Assembly (NCBI GenBank): GCA_002780005.1
Contig: PEWV01000013.1
Coordinates: forward strand, 1-62,490
Length of the DNA: 62,490 nucleotides
Direction: 5' to 3'
Origin: Candidatus Aquitaenariimonas noxiae
GTDB taxonomy: Bacteria > Omnitrophota > Gorgyraeia > Aquitaenariimonadales > Aquitaenariimonadaceae
A model generated the notes under the pieces. The model was not told where the DNA came from, searched no databases, and saw nothing but the letters and a program-made list of their open reading frames with translations. Position 1 is the stretch's first letter, and every line of letters starts with the position of its first letter. Of this stretch, positions 8,445-17,623 are shown in pieces. A program made the translations under genes and the position numbers.

Positions 8445-10343
8445 ATGAAGATTCTCGATTTATGGTGCAGTCTTAAGAAAATAAAAACAGAGAGATCGGA
8501 CGAGTGTTTTTGTGAGCCGGAAACGCCAAGATTTTTTATAGATTTTAAAAAACGAAATGAAGTCGTATCGGTTGTAAACAAGTGTTTTCCGAGTGTTTTA
8601 GGTGAAATCAGCGGTCATGCCGACAAGATTTGTGAGCACACTTTTAATTTACTCGGTTCTGGCGACGTCTATTTGGGCGAGACAATTAACTGGCATTGTG
8701 ATTTTAAAACAGGCTATTGCTGGGACCCCAAACAACAATATGGGCGTATAAAAATACCTTATGGAAAAGCAGACATAAAAGTACCCTGGGAACTTTCGCG
8801 ATTTCAACATCTGACTATTCTGGGGTATGCCTATTGGTTGAGCGGCGATGAAAAATATACAAAAGAGTTTATTGGTCAGATAAATAGCTGGATTGAAAAT
8901 AATCCCCCCCGACGTGGCGTGAATTGGACCTGCACAATGGATGTTGCTATACGAGCCTGCAACTGGATCGCGGGGTATCATTTTTTCAAAAATTCATTCG
9001 AAATTGCCCCTAAGTTTCTAGATAGATTTTTAGATTCTCTTTATAAACACGGAAAGCATATTATGGCGAACCTGGAAGGCAGCATGCGATTAACCACAAA
9101 TCATTATCTTTCCAATATTGTAGGTTTGATTTATCTAGGTATGATGTTTTCTAAACTTAAAGAAGCAAGAAAGTGGCGAGAATTTGGTTTTAAAGAGCTT
9201 ATAAAGGAAATGGAGAGACAAGTTTATTCAGATGGCTGCGATTTTGAAGCCTCTACTTGTTACCACCGTCTCGTTTTGGAGCTTTTCTTTTTTGCTACAC
9301 TGCTTATAGTAATAAATGATAAGGAGTTTAAAGGAGAAAATTATAGTGAAATTGCCGAAAAGACCTTCGGTCGCATATATACTGAAAAACTTTACAAAAT
9401 GTTCGAAGTAGTCTTACATCTCTTAAAACCTAACGGACAGATGCCTCAGATAGGGGATAATGATTCGGGTCAGCTTGTTAACCTATACTACAGGGAAGTT
9501 TTGGATATGCGATATTTGCTTGCCCTGGGAGCAGTTTTTTTTAAGGAGCCAAAATGGAAAATTAAGGAATTTTTTAAGTCCAATGAGGAAATCCTTGAGG
9601 TTTTAATCACCTATGGAAAAAATGGAATACAAGTATGGAATTCGTTGGAATGGAATTCCATTGAAAATATAGGATCAAAAGCGTTTATAAACGCCGGTTG
9701 GTATGTGATGAGAAATAATAAAGATTATTGCTTGATTTCTTGCGGACCCAATGGAGAAAATGGCCTAGGGGGCCATTGTCATAATGATAAACTTTCTTTT
9801 GAGTTAAACATGAATGGGCATGATATAATAGTTGACCCTGGTACTTATGTCTATACTGCTTTGCCGGAAGCAAGAAATAGATTTCGAAGTACAGCACGCC
9901 ACAATACAGTGCTTATAGATGGCAAAGAGCAGAATAAAATTAATAAGCATAATATATTTAAAATGGGCAACGGGTCCCATTCAAGGTGTTTAAAATTTGA
10001 AACCGGAAAAGATACGGATATTTTTGTCGGCGAGTATTATGGATATAAACATTTTTTGAGCCAAGTAATTCATCAAAGAGAAATAAAATTTCACAAAAAA
10101 GAGAAGAAATTAGAAATAATAGATAGATTTAAAGGAAAAGGAAAACACGATTTAGAATGGAATTTTGTTTTATCGCCCCATCTTAGTAAAGATATAGAAA
10201 TTCACTCTGAAGAATTGGCATTCTATAAAGAATTTGCCAGCTATTCTTCCGAATATGGTAAAATTGAAAAAACAAAAAAAATTACTTCGAGATTAAACGC
10301 AACAATTCCTCTGGAAGTAAAAATTTTTATAAAGAGTATGTAA
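8445..10343 (+). CDS. Heparinase II/III-family polysaccharide lyase-like protein
   Basis: 632 residues with the two-part heparinase II/III layout. An N-terminal alpha/alpha toroid (about 60-400) has the family's ITTNHYLSN-like segment (here LTTNHYLSNIVGLIY, about 217-231). The C-terminal beta domain (about 420-632) holds GGHCHNDKLSFEL (about 444-456) and VDPGTYVY, followed by RSTARHNTVLIDG. The His and Tyr residues in these segments are the ones usually used for beta-elimination or metal binding. No signal peptide is seen, yet homologues in exopolysaccharide loci act in the periplasm; export is uncertain. The neighbours suggest trimming or degradation of a uronic-acid-containing surface polysaccharide. 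Confidence 0.85.
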   Translation: MKILDLWCSLKKIKTERSDECFCEPETPRFFIDFKKRNEVVSVVNKCFPSVLGEISGHADKICEHTFNLLGSGDVYLGETINWHCDFKTGYCWDPKQQYGRIKIPYGKADIKVPWELSRFQHLTILGYAYWLSGDEKYTKEFIGQINSWIENNPPRRGVNWTCTMDVAIRACNWIAGYHFFKNSFEIAPKFLDRFLDSLYKHGKHIMANLEGSMRLTTNHYLSNIVGLIYLGMMFSKLKEARKWREFGFKELIKEMERQVYSDGCDFEASTCYHRLVLELFFFATLLIVINDKEFKGENYSEIAEKTFGRIYTEKLYKMFEVVLHLLKPNGQMPQIGDNDSGQLVNLYYREVLDMRYLLALGAVFFKEPKWKIKEFFKSNEEILEVLITYGKNGIQVWNSLEWNSIENIGSKAFINAGWYVMRNNKDYCLISCGPNGENGLGGHCHNDKLSFELNMNGHDIIVDPGTYVYTALPEARNRFRSTARHNTVLIDGKEQNKINKHNIFKMGNGSHSRCLKFETGKDTDIFVGEYYGYKHFLSQVIHQREIKFHKKEKKLEIIDRFKGKGKHDLEWNFVLSPHLSKDIEIHSEELAFYKEFASYSSEYGKIEKTKKITSRLNATIPLEVKIFIKSM

Positions 10344-10358
10344 AATTAACATCAAAAT

Positions 10359-12026
10359 ATGCAATCGAAAGTTATAGTAATAGGTCTAGACGGTGCAACT
10401 TTTAAGATTATAGAACCCCTTCTAGCCCAGAATGCCCTGCCCGGCATCGGAAAACTTGTTAAAAATGGGACGAAGGCCACTCTTTTAAGCACCATCCCTC
10501 CAGCCACCATACCGGCTTGGCCTTCTTTTATGACAGGCATGAATCCGGGAAAACATGGCGTATTTGATTTTTTTAAATATGATAAAGGACGAAATAGGAT
10601 TATTACGGGTGACGATATTTGCGCTAAGACAATTTGGGAAGTTTTAAGCGACTTTGGCAAGAGAAGCATCGTTATGAATGTCCCTGCGACTTATCCTCTA
10701 AAGAAGATAAATGGAATAATTGTCAGCGGGTTGTTAACCCCCGAAGGCGAAGAATTTATAAGCCCTCCCGCAGAAAGAGAATTTATTGATAGCGCTGCGG
10801 ATGGATATAGAATTAATGAGAATATATGTTTATTATCTGACAAAGAAATCCTTTCAGATCTTTACTTAGTTACTCAAAAACAAAGAAAGGCCTTTTTAGC
10901 ATTATTGCAACAAAAAGAGTGGGACTTTGCTATGATAATGTTTCGAGGAACAGACGTAGTGCAGCATCTCTTTTGGGAACAGCAAGAAATTATAAAACAA
11001 TTTTATCGGTTCGTGGATTCGACAGCGGAAGAATTAATCGATATTTTTCCAGATGCTATGATAGTAGTTATATCCGACCATGGTTTTCAGTCCCAAGAAA
11101 AAGATTTTCATATTAATAAATGGCTTGTTGATAATGGGTTTATGAGTATAAAAAGAGGCGGCAAAGATAAATTACAGATATATCAAGAAATCGAAAAACT
11201 TTCCGGGAGGAAAGGTTTTATTTTGAGAACGATGCCGCGGCTGCAATGTCTTGGAAAGTTTTGCAGATGTCTTGGTATCAATAGGGATAAAATTGAAAAT
11301 TTTCTTTCGGGGATAGGAATAAAATGGGCTAAGATGAATATCCCCGATTGGATAAGGAGACTCGTAGCTTCTAAAGATTACCAAATAGATTGGTCGCATA
11401 CAAAAGCCGCGACTTCTCAGTTTTGGACACCCGAATCCAAAGCTATTAGTATCAATGTTAAAGAAAAATTTATGCAAGGAACCGTAGAATCTCATGAATA
11501 TGAAAACATAAGAAAAAAAATATTGGAACAACTTTGTAGATTAGAAGATCCCGAAACAAATAAGCCTATCGTAAAAAAGATTTGGTTAAAAGAAGAATTA
11601 TATTGGGGCCCCTGCCTAGAAGAAGCGCCGGATATGATTTTAGAATTACAAAATGGGTATAATATAACCGATATTTTTACAGCTGAAAGTTATGTGAGTA
11701 AACGAAAGAACTTAAAGGGATGCCATCATAGGGAAGGTATACTTGTAATAGCAGGAAAAGACATTAAGAAAGAACAAATATTGGCAGAAAAGAATATTTT
11801 ATTATGGGATCTGGCTCCAACTATTTTACATTACTTAAATATTCCTATTCCGCAAGATTGCGATGGACGTGTGCTATTAGAACTTTTTGACGAAAACTCA
11901 GATGTTAAAAAAAGGAAAATACAGAAAATACAGATGAATGTCAGCAAGCCTAAACAGGGACCCTATATTTCCAAAGCTCAACAAGAACAAATCAAAGAGC
12001 GTTTACGGGCCTTAGGGTACATTTAA
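10359..12026 (+). CDS. Type I phosphodiesterase/nucleotide pyrophosphatase-fold protein
   Basis: 555 residues, alkaline phosphatase superfamily. The N-terminus VIVIGLDGATFKII carries the first metal-binding Asp, the segment IPPATIPAWPSFMTGMNPG (about 46-64) holds the nucleophile region, and VVISDHGFQ (about 231-239) holds the Asp-His metal ligands. No signal peptide or membrane segment is evident. Such proteins are common in uncultivated bacteria near glycan genes and are annotated only as alkaline phosphatase family. It starts 15 bases after the lyase gene with no strong Shine-Dalgarno and is probably part of the same operon. Together with the 5990 enzyme it makes two phosphatase/sulfatase-fold proteins flanking the lyase. 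Substrate unknown. Confidence 0.82.
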   Translation: MQSKVIVIGLDGATFKIIEPLLAQNALPGIGKLVKNGTKATLLSTIPPATIPAWPSFMTGMNPGKHGVFDFFKYDKGRNRIITGDDICAKTIWEVLSDFGKRSIVMNVPATYPLKKINGIIVSGLLTPEGEEFISPPAEREFIDSAADGYRINENICLLSDKEILSDLYLVTQKQRKAFLALLQQKEWDFAMIMFRGTDVVQHLFWEQQEIIKQFYRFVDSTAEELIDIFPDAMIVVISDHGFQSQEKDFHINKWLVDNGFMSIKRGGKDKLQIYQEIEKLSGRKGFILRTMPRLQCLGKFCRCLGINRDKIENFLSGIGIKWAKMNIPDWIRRLVASKDYQIDWSHTKAATSQFWTPESKAISINVKEKFMQGTVESHEYENIRKKILEQLCRLEDPETNKPIVKKIWLKEELYWGPCLEEAPDMILELQNGYNITDIFTAESYVSKRKNLKGCHHREGILVIAGKDIKKEQILAEKNILLWDLAPTILHYLNIPIPQDCDGRVLLELFDENSDVKKRKIQKIQMNVSKPKQGPYISKAQQEQIKERLRALGYI

Positions 12027-12095
12027 ATTCTGTGCAGTTTTTGCGATATTGATCAGTACAATAATAAAAGGCAAAAATATCAAGAAAAAACTCAT

Positions 12096-13106
12096 ATGCA
12101 TAGAAGATATAATAAATACAAGATTTTCGCAGTTATAGTTGTTTTTGTAACAGCAGTTGTGGGGTGCTGTATATATAGCCACCGCGTAGCCTCTTTGACG
12201 AGTCTTCAGAAAGAAGTTTATAATTATCTATGTCTGAATTCTTATGTGGGTTCAAAAAACTGGAAGAAGTATCAATATAATCCAATTATAAAATTTGAAG
12301 GAACTGCCGCTGACCCATGTGTGGTGTGGGTAGAGAATGGATATGTTATATTTTTTTGGCACAGGGATTCCAAAGGCATGTTTACGATAAAACGTGCAGA
12401 ATCCAAAAATGGCTTAGAGTGGGAGAATTTTGAAAATGTGCTACTTCAAGGCAGACAGAACGAGTGGGATTCCATTAGTGTAGTGTCTCCAAGCGTAGTT
12501 ATATATAATGGGATATGGTACATGTGGTATCATTCGGGTAAATATCCCCATTATCAAATAGGTTTGGCCACCTCTAAAGATGGTGTTTATTTTGAGAAAT
12601 ATAGAAATAACCCAGTATTAAAACCAGGACTTATGGGCTGTTGGGATTCGCTTGCAGTAAATGCTCCGGAGGTAATTGTAATTGATGGGTTATTTTATAT
12701 GTATTATTCAGGTTATGGGTATTTGAAAAAATCGATCGGACTAGCTATATCTAGAGACGGAATTACATGGAAAAAATTTCCTGGCAACCCGATACTTAAC
12801 CCAGAAGAGAGATGGGAGGGTAACCGCCTACAGTCACCCACCATTTTAAAACATGGAGAGACTTTATATATGTGGTATACAGGCACAAATAGAGTCCGCC
12901 GGATTGGAATAGCGGTGTCAAAAGACGGACTTAATTGGTACAAATGCCCAACTAATCCAGTTATTGAACCTTCTCAAAAGTGGGAAAAATTGCGTAACGG
13001 CGGCATGGCTGTCATGGAAGAAAAAGATAGAATAATTATGTGGTATCACGGAGATAATGATGCATGTTTCAAAATAGGAGTTATGTTTCTAGAGAAAAAC
13101 CCTTAG
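12096..13106 (+). CDS. Exported five-bladed beta-propeller (GH43/GH32/GH130-like)
   Basis: 336 residues. The N-terminus is a signal anchor or signal peptide (hydrophobic run about 9-24). The rest is a repeated unit: an NPI/NPV segment (YNPIIKF, NNPVLKP, GNPILNP, TNPVIEP), then a D-x-x-W or ERWEG turn, then MWYHSG, MYYSGYG, MWYTGT or MWYHGD. Four to five copies give a glycosidase-type beta-propeller as in GH43, GH32 or GH130 proteins. Several acidic residues (for example AADPCV, NAPEV) lie where catalytic acids occur in such folds, but I cannot confirm activity. It likely acts in the periplasm on a glycan. It is spaced 69 bases from the phosphodiesterase gene. Confidence 0.75.
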   Translation: MHRRYNKYKIFAVIVVFVTAVVGCCIYSHRVASLTSLQKEVYNYLCLNSYVGSKNWKKYQYNPIIKFEGTAADPCVVWVENGYVIFFWHRDSKGMFTIKRAESKNGLEWENFENVLLQGRQNEWDSISVVSPSVVIYNGIWYMWYHSGKYPHYQIGLATSKDGVYFEKYRNNPVLKPGLMGCWDSLAVNAPEVIVIDGLFYMYYSGYGYLKKSIGLAISRDGITWKKFPGNPILNPEERWEGNRLQSPTILKHGETLYMWYTGTNRVRRIGIAVSKDGLNWYKCPTNPVIEPSQKWEKLRNGGMAVMEEKDRIIMWYHGDNDACFKIGVMFLEKNP

Positions 13107-13167
13107 CAAGCTGATCGTGCATGCCGCACGCTTATTGTTGTCGCTGCTTATTAAAAAAGGCTACCGC

Positions 13168-14217
13168 ATGGAAATAGCGTTAATAGGTCCGTATCCGCCA
13201 CCCATGGGAGGGGTTTCCGTTCATATTCAAAGGTTGGCCATGCGCTTAATAGAGAACGGAATTAATTGCACTGTTTATAAAACAAACCGCATTGGCTATA
13301 AAAATAATGCGGATAGTTCAAAAAACCGTTTCTTTAAGTTCTACTTCGTGCCAAAAGAAAATATTATTCATTTCCATTCTTCCGGGTATGAGCTTAAGAT
13401 TTTGATAATAGTACTATATTATATAATTTTAGGCAAAAAACTCGTAATCACATATCATAGCCTAAGAAAAACACGCAAGATTATAGAACTATTAGGCAAA
13501 GTTTTAATCAATTGCATATCAAAATTCAACATTTGCATTATCGCCGTTAATTTTCACATTAAAGAAAATTTTATTAAAATGGGAGTAAACGAAGGGGATG
13601 TTAGACTTATTCCGGCATTTATTCCACCCGTCGTGAACAAAGAGGAAATGACAGCAATTCCTAAAGGAACAAGGGATTTCATCGATATACATAAACCAAT
13701 AATCTCGACAAATGCGGCTAATTTAGTCTATTACAACAACGAAGACCTTTACGGTATTGATATGTGTATAGATTTGTGCACTTACCTTAAAGACGGATAT
13801 CCCAAAATAGGTTTTATCTGCTGCTTGCCGTATATTAAAAACGATTGCTACATAAACATGCTGAAAGAAAGAGTAAAAAAGAATAACATAGAAAATAACT
13901 TCTTATTTCAAGTAGAATCTTGCCAGCTATACCCCATCCTTATGGAGAGTGATATATTTTTGAGACCGACTAATAACGATGGCGATTCGGTATCGCTTAG
14001 AGAAGCGCTCTATTTTTCTATCCCATCGATAGCAAGCGATGTAGTTTCTCGTCCTAGCGGAGCCGTAGTGTTTAAAAATAGAAATATAGATGATTTTATT
14101 TCGAAAGTTAAAAATATGTTAATTGATTATGAAAAGTATAAAGAGAAATTAAAAGGCCTAGAATACGAAGACGGTTTTGATAGTATTCTCAAAAGTTACC
14201 AAAAGTTAAACGGATAA
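13168..14217 (+). CDS. Glycosyltransferase family 4
   Basis: About 349 residues from the ATG at 13168. The opening MEIALIGPYPPPMGGVSVHI is a classic GT4 start; the frame is also open from a GTG at 13117, but those 17 extra codons are atypical. The GT-B halves are visible: acceptor half about 1-170, then the donor half with RPTNNDGDSVSLREAL (about 268-283), the glutamate-containing donor nucleotide site, and PSIASDVVSRPSGAVVF. It likely builds the surface glycan made by this locus. The gene is followed 14 bases later by a methyltransferase. Donor and acceptor sugars unknown. Confidence 0.87.
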   Translation: MEIALIGPYPPPMGGVSVHIQRLAMRLIENGINCTVYKTNRIGYKNNADSSKNRFFKFYFVPKENIIHFHSSGYELKILIIVLYYIILGKKLVITYHSLRKTRKIIELLGKVLINCISKFNICIIAVNFHIKENFIKMGVNEGDVRLIPAFIPPVVNKEEMTAIPKGTRDFIDIHKPIISTNAANLVYYNNEDLYGIDMCIDLCTYLKDGYPKIGFICCLPYIKNDCYINMLKERVKKNNIENNFLFQVESCQLYPILMESDIFLRPTNNDGDSVSLREALYFSIPSIASDVVSRPSGAVVFKNRNIDDFISKVKNMLIDYEKYKEKLKGLEYEDGFDSILKSYQKLNG

Positions 14218-14231
14218 TCGTTTGCAAAAAA

Positions 14232-14957
14232 ATGCATATATTCAATAATGTTTTAAAAACTCCAAAATGCCCTGACCCTAGAGCGCGATGGAGATGGAAG
14301 TTGCCTCGCGTAAAAGTGATAAACAACCATGATTTCTACTGTAGCATTGTAAAAGGGCGAAGTGTTTTACATGTCGGTTGCGCAGGTCACAAAGAAATGG
14401 TAGATATAAGAATGCACAATAACACTTTTCTTCACAAAAAGTTAATGCCTTATGCTAAAATAACGCATGGGGTAGATATAAACAAGGAAGCAATAGAGTA
14501 CCTGAAAGAAAAATATAATATAAATAATATATTTTATAGTGATATTACGCAAGGAGATCAGCCGGTCGAATTGCTCAAGTTTTATGATATTATTCTTGTT
14601 CCGGAAGTTGTAGAGCATGTTTTAGATGTAGGTATTTTTCTAAAATCAATTAAAAAATTCATGTCCGCACAAAGTGTTTTATTAATAAGTGTTCCTAATA
14701 GTTTTAAAATTCACAATACGCTCACAACATTAAGAGGTTATGAGGAAGTTAACCCAGACCATAAATATTGTTTTAGTTATTCGACCTTGAAAGGCTTGAT
14801 GGAAACAGCAGGTTTTACTGTCGACAGATGGTATGTGACGTTATACGGAAACAAAATAAACGGATTGTTTAAACGATTGTTTATAAAAATCAATCCTTGG
14901 TTTGCCGACGGGATAATAGTTCAATGTAGAACAAATACGGAACAATTTGTGAAATAA
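14232..14957 (+). CDS. Class I SAM-dependent methyltransferase
   Basis: 241 residues. Motif I is VLHVGCAGHKEM (about 45-56), followed by HGVDINKEA with the ribose-binding acidic residue (about 78-86) and DIILVPEVVEHVLD (about 117-130), the Methyltransf_23-type signature. It could methylate a sugar or lipid intermediate of the glycan locus, or cap chain growth. It lies tightly between the GT4 and WecB-type genes, so it is probably cotranscribed. No membrane segment is seen. Confidence 0.8.
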   Translation: MHIFNNVLKTPKCPDPRARWRWKLPRVKVINNHDFYCSIVKGRSVLHVGCAGHKEMVDIRMHNNTFLHKKLMPYAKITHGVDINKEAIEYLKEKYNINNIFYSDITQGDQPVELLKFYDIILVPEVVEHVLDVGIFLKSIKKFMSAQSVLLISVPNSFKIHNTLTTLRGYEEVNPDHKYCFSYSTLKGLMETAGFTVDRWYVTLYGNKINGLFKRLFIKINPWFADGIIVQCRTNTEQFVK

Positions 14958-14991
14958 GTACTTGTTTATACATAATTCTGGGCTGATAAAA

Positions 14992-16119
14992 ATGAAAAAA
15001 ATTAAAGTAATCAATGTTGTTGGATGCAGGCCAAATTTCATCAAAATTTTACCCATAATGAATGAAATGAACAAACATCAAGAGCAATTCAAACAGATTT
15101 TAGTCCATACGGGACAACATTATGATGGCGCTATGTCGAAAACCCTTTTTGAAGATATTTACCTTCCCCAACCGGATGTTTATTTAGGTATTGGCTCAGG
15201 AGCACATGCCGAACAAACGGCAAAGATTATGATTGAATTTGAAAAAGTTTGTATTGACAAAAAACCGGACCTGGTTTTGGTGGTAGGCGACGTTAATTCT
15301 ACCTTAGCGTGTAGCTTAACCGCAGCAAAATTATGCATTCCCATTGCGCATGTAGAAGCAGGTCTTAGGAGCTTTGATCGCTCTATGCCTGAGGAAATTA
15401 ATAGAATAGTTACAGATTCTTTATCCAGTTTTCTTTTTACTACTTGCAGGGATGCAGATAAAAACTTGAAACGAGAAGGCATTTCCGGAAAAAAAATTTA
15501 TTTTGTAGGAAATATAATGATCGATACGCTTATTAAATTTAAAGCAAAAGCTGCAGCAAATACTTGGAAAAAAATGAAAAATATAGATTACGTGCTCTTA
15601 ACCTTACATAGACCAAATAATGTCGATGATAAACACGCGCTTGAAAATATACTTGAGGCGCTCCATGAAATATCAAAGAGGATGCCAATCATATTTCCAG
15701 CCCATCCAAGGACGCAAAAGCAAATCAAAGTCTTTGGTTATGAAAAATATTTTAGACCTTTTGATTTAAAGCAAATAAATTTTATTAACTCTAAAAACTT
15801 AATAAATCTAACAAACCCACTTCCTTATCTTGAATTTTTAAATTTAATGATTAATGCAAAATTTGTCCTTACAGATTCAGGGGGAGTGCAGGAGGAAACA
15901 ACATTTTTAGGCATTTCTTGTTTGACCATTCGTGAAAGTACCGAACGGCCCATTACAGTAGCAGAAGGAACTAATATATTGGTGGGGACCGATAAGGAAA
16001 GAATAATTAATGAAAGTTTGAAAATTATAAGCGGTAGAGGTAAAATGGGTAAAGTACCAAAATTTTGGGATGGTAAAACTGCAAAAAGAATTGTGAATAT
16101 TTTTAAAAAAACACTTTAA
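14992..16119 (+). CDS. wecB: UDP-N-acetylglucosamine 2-epimerase, non-hydrolysing
   Basis: Interconverts UDP-GlcNAc and UDP-ManNAc, the entry to ManNAc-derived sugars in surface polymers. About 375 residues from the ATG at 14992; an upstream TTG at 14962 is in frame but less likely. Seen: GCRPNFIKILPIM at the N-terminus, TGQHYDGAMS, GDVNSTLA, the strongly conserved HVEAGLRSFDRSMPEEINR (about 117-135), and LTDSGGVQEE near residue 290. All are hallmarks of the family's GT-B-like fold. It closes the glycan locus, directly before tRNA-Thr. The enzyme family is sure; the alternative of a hydrolysing epimerase is less likely by sequence style. Confidence 0.92.
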   Translation: MKKIKVINVVGCRPNFIKILPIMNEMNKHQEQFKQILVHTGQHYDGAMSKTLFEDIYLPQPDVYLGIGSGAHAEQTAKIMIEFEKVCIDKKPDLVLVVGDVNSTLACSLTAAKLCIPIAHVEAGLRSFDRSMPEEINRIVTDSLSSFLFTTCRDADKNLKREGISGKKIYFVGNIMIDTLIKFKAKAAANTWKKMKNIDYVLLTLHRPNNVDDKHALENILEALHEISKRMPIIFPAHPRTQKQIKVFGYEKYFRPFDLKQINFINSKNLINLTNPLPYLEFLNLMINAKFVLTDSGGVQEETTFLGISCLTIRESTERPITVAEGTNILVGTDKERIINESLKIISGRGKMGKVPKFWDGKTAKRIVNIFKKTL

Positions 16120-16151
16120 TTTAATTTTGCTAAAAGTGGTTACACGAATAT

Positions 16152-16227
16152 GCTGGCGTAGCTCAATTGGTAGAGCAGGGCTTTCGTAAAGCTCAGGTCA
16201 TCAGTTCAAGTCTGATCGCCAGCTCCA
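16152..16227 (+). tRNA. tRNA-Thr (CGT anticodon)
   Basis: Full cloverleaf: acceptor GCTGGCG/CGCCAGC, D stem GCTC/GAGC, anticodon stem GGGCT/AGCTC with loop TTCGTAA (anticodon CGT, reading ACG), T arm ATCAG-TTCAAGT-CTGAT, and an encoded CCA. The last 12 bases recur at 16338-16349 at the end of a foldback element. Confidence 0.95.
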
Positions 16228-16237
16228 TAGTTCAAAA

Positions 16238-16349
16238 AGCTGGGGGGTGGTTTCCCGCCTATGCTAGACTTTAAACATGCATGAGCGGGACCCCGCGCAC
16301 GAGTTGCAAAAAGGAAGCGTAGGCGGGGCAACTCCACTCGCCAGCTCCA
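16238..16349. repeat. Foldback element ending in a copy of the tRNA-Thr tail
   Basis: The left arm starts AGCTGG (16238) and runs through CCCGCCTATGCT (16254-16265). The right arm holds AGCGTAGGCGGG (16316-16327) and CCACTCGCCAGCT. The arms pair over about 28 bases with few mismatches. In the middle lies the inner palindrome GCGGGACCCCGC. The right end TCGCCAGCTCCA (16338-16349) is identical to the 3' end of tRNA-Thr (16216-16227). Confidence 0.65.
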
Positions 16350-16362
16350 CTATTCCACAAAA

Positions 16363-17619
16363 ATGGCTAGATTTCGGCATGTCTTAAAAAATAAGAACTT
16401 TTTTTGCCTCTGGGTAGGCCAGATCATATCTCAGTTCGGCGACAGGCTGAACCAGATGGCGCTGATAGCTTTAGTTTATCACAAATCTCCCGGTTCCACG
16501 ATTGAACTCGCCAAGCTTTTATTTTTTATAGTAATCCCGGTATTTGTAATAGGCCCAATAGCTGGGGCCTATGTCGACAGGTGGAACAGAAAATATACAA
16601 TGATCGTGTCTGATATTTTAAGAGGCGTTTTAGTCCTTCTTATACCTTTCTCTATTATTTTTTTAAAACAAACCGTTTTCATTTATCCACTTGTTTTTAT
16701 AATATTTTCGGTAACCCGTTTCTTTCTCCCCAGCAAAATGGCTATAATTCCGAGTATAGTGTCGCCGGATCAACTTCTTGTAGCGAATTCATTATCGGAT
16801 ACAACCAGGATGATCGCGACAGTTATAGGCTTAGGGTTCGCCGGTATTTTGGTAAAGTGGGTTGGCGTGATCGGGAGTTTCTATATTGACTCAGTATCAT
16901 TTTTTATATCAGCGCTATTAACAGCTGCGATAGTTGTTAAAGAAGCAAAGCCAAAATTTAAAAACGGGCTTTTAGTCGCTGAAGAAGCTATAAAAAATGC
17001 AATGAAAAGATCTATTTTTGCTGATATAAAAGCTGGGTTTGAGTATCTGATAAAATTGGAAAAGATACGCTTTGTCGTTTCTATTTTGTTTTTGCTCATG
17101 TCCGGTATAGGAGCTATATTTTGCGTTATTATAGTATTTATACAGAATTCATTTGGTACAATAACAAGCGATATAGGCCTTTTAGGAATGTTTTTGGGGA
17201 TAGGGCTTTTTGCAGGGACTGTTTTTTATGGCAGGGTTATGCAGAACTTCACCAAAAGTAAGGTTATATTTACAAATCTTGCTATAATAGGTGCGTCGAT
17301 TGTTGCGTTTACAGTTTTTGTAAAAGAATTCCAGTCGTTTCTATTCGCTTCGATATTAAGTTTTACAATAGGGTTCTTTGTCGGGCCCATTATTGTCCTA
17401 TGCAATACCCTGGTTCAAGAGGCCTTGCCGGAAGACGCCAGGGGAAGGGTCTTTAGTTCCGTGGAGGCAATTATGCATTTGGGTTTCTTGGTGTTTATGC
17501 TTCTTACTTCTTTCTTAGCTGAATTTATAGGTAACGCTTGGATATTGATAATAATAGGCGGAATATTTAGTCTCTTTGGGATAGGGGGGATTATCTTAAA
17601 ACTAAAGGCAAAGAATTAA
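16363..17619 (+). CDS. MFS transporter (12 membrane segments)
   Basis: 418 residues with about 12 hydrophobic helices, major facilitator superfamily, in the style of MFS_3/enterobactin exporter-like proteins. Seen: the N-terminal FCLWVGQIISQFGDRLNQ (about 14-31), the loop 2-3 motif GAYVDRWNRK (about 67-76), and DARGRVFSS in the C-half. The polar loop at about 190-215 is the central cytoplasmic linker. It probably exports a small molecule by proton antiport; the substrate is unknown. It starts just after the tRNA-tail foldback with no visible Shine-Dalgarno. The stop faces a small Cys-rich gene on the other strand only 4 bases away. Confidence 0.88.
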   Translation: MARFRHVLKNKNFFCLWVGQIISQFGDRLNQMALIALVYHKSPGSTIELAKLLFFIVIPVFVIGPIAGAYVDRWNRKYTMIVSDILRGVLVLLIPFSIIFLKQTVFIYPLVFIIFSVTRFFLPSKMAIIPSIVSPDQLLVANSLSDTTRMIATVIGLGFAGILVKWVGVIGSFYIDSVSFFISALLTAAIVVKEAKPKFKNGLLVAEEAIKNAMKRSIFADIKAGFEYLIKLEKIRFVVSILFLLMSGIGAIFCVIIVFIQNSFGTITSDIGLLGMFLGIGLFAGTVFYGRVMQNFTKSKVIFTNLAIIGASIVAFTVFVKEFQSFLFASILSFTIGFFVGPIIVLCNTLVQEALPEDARGRVFSSVEAIMHLGFLVFMLLTSFLAEFIGNAWILIIIGGIFSLFGIGGIILKLKAKN

Positions 17620-17623
17620 TATG

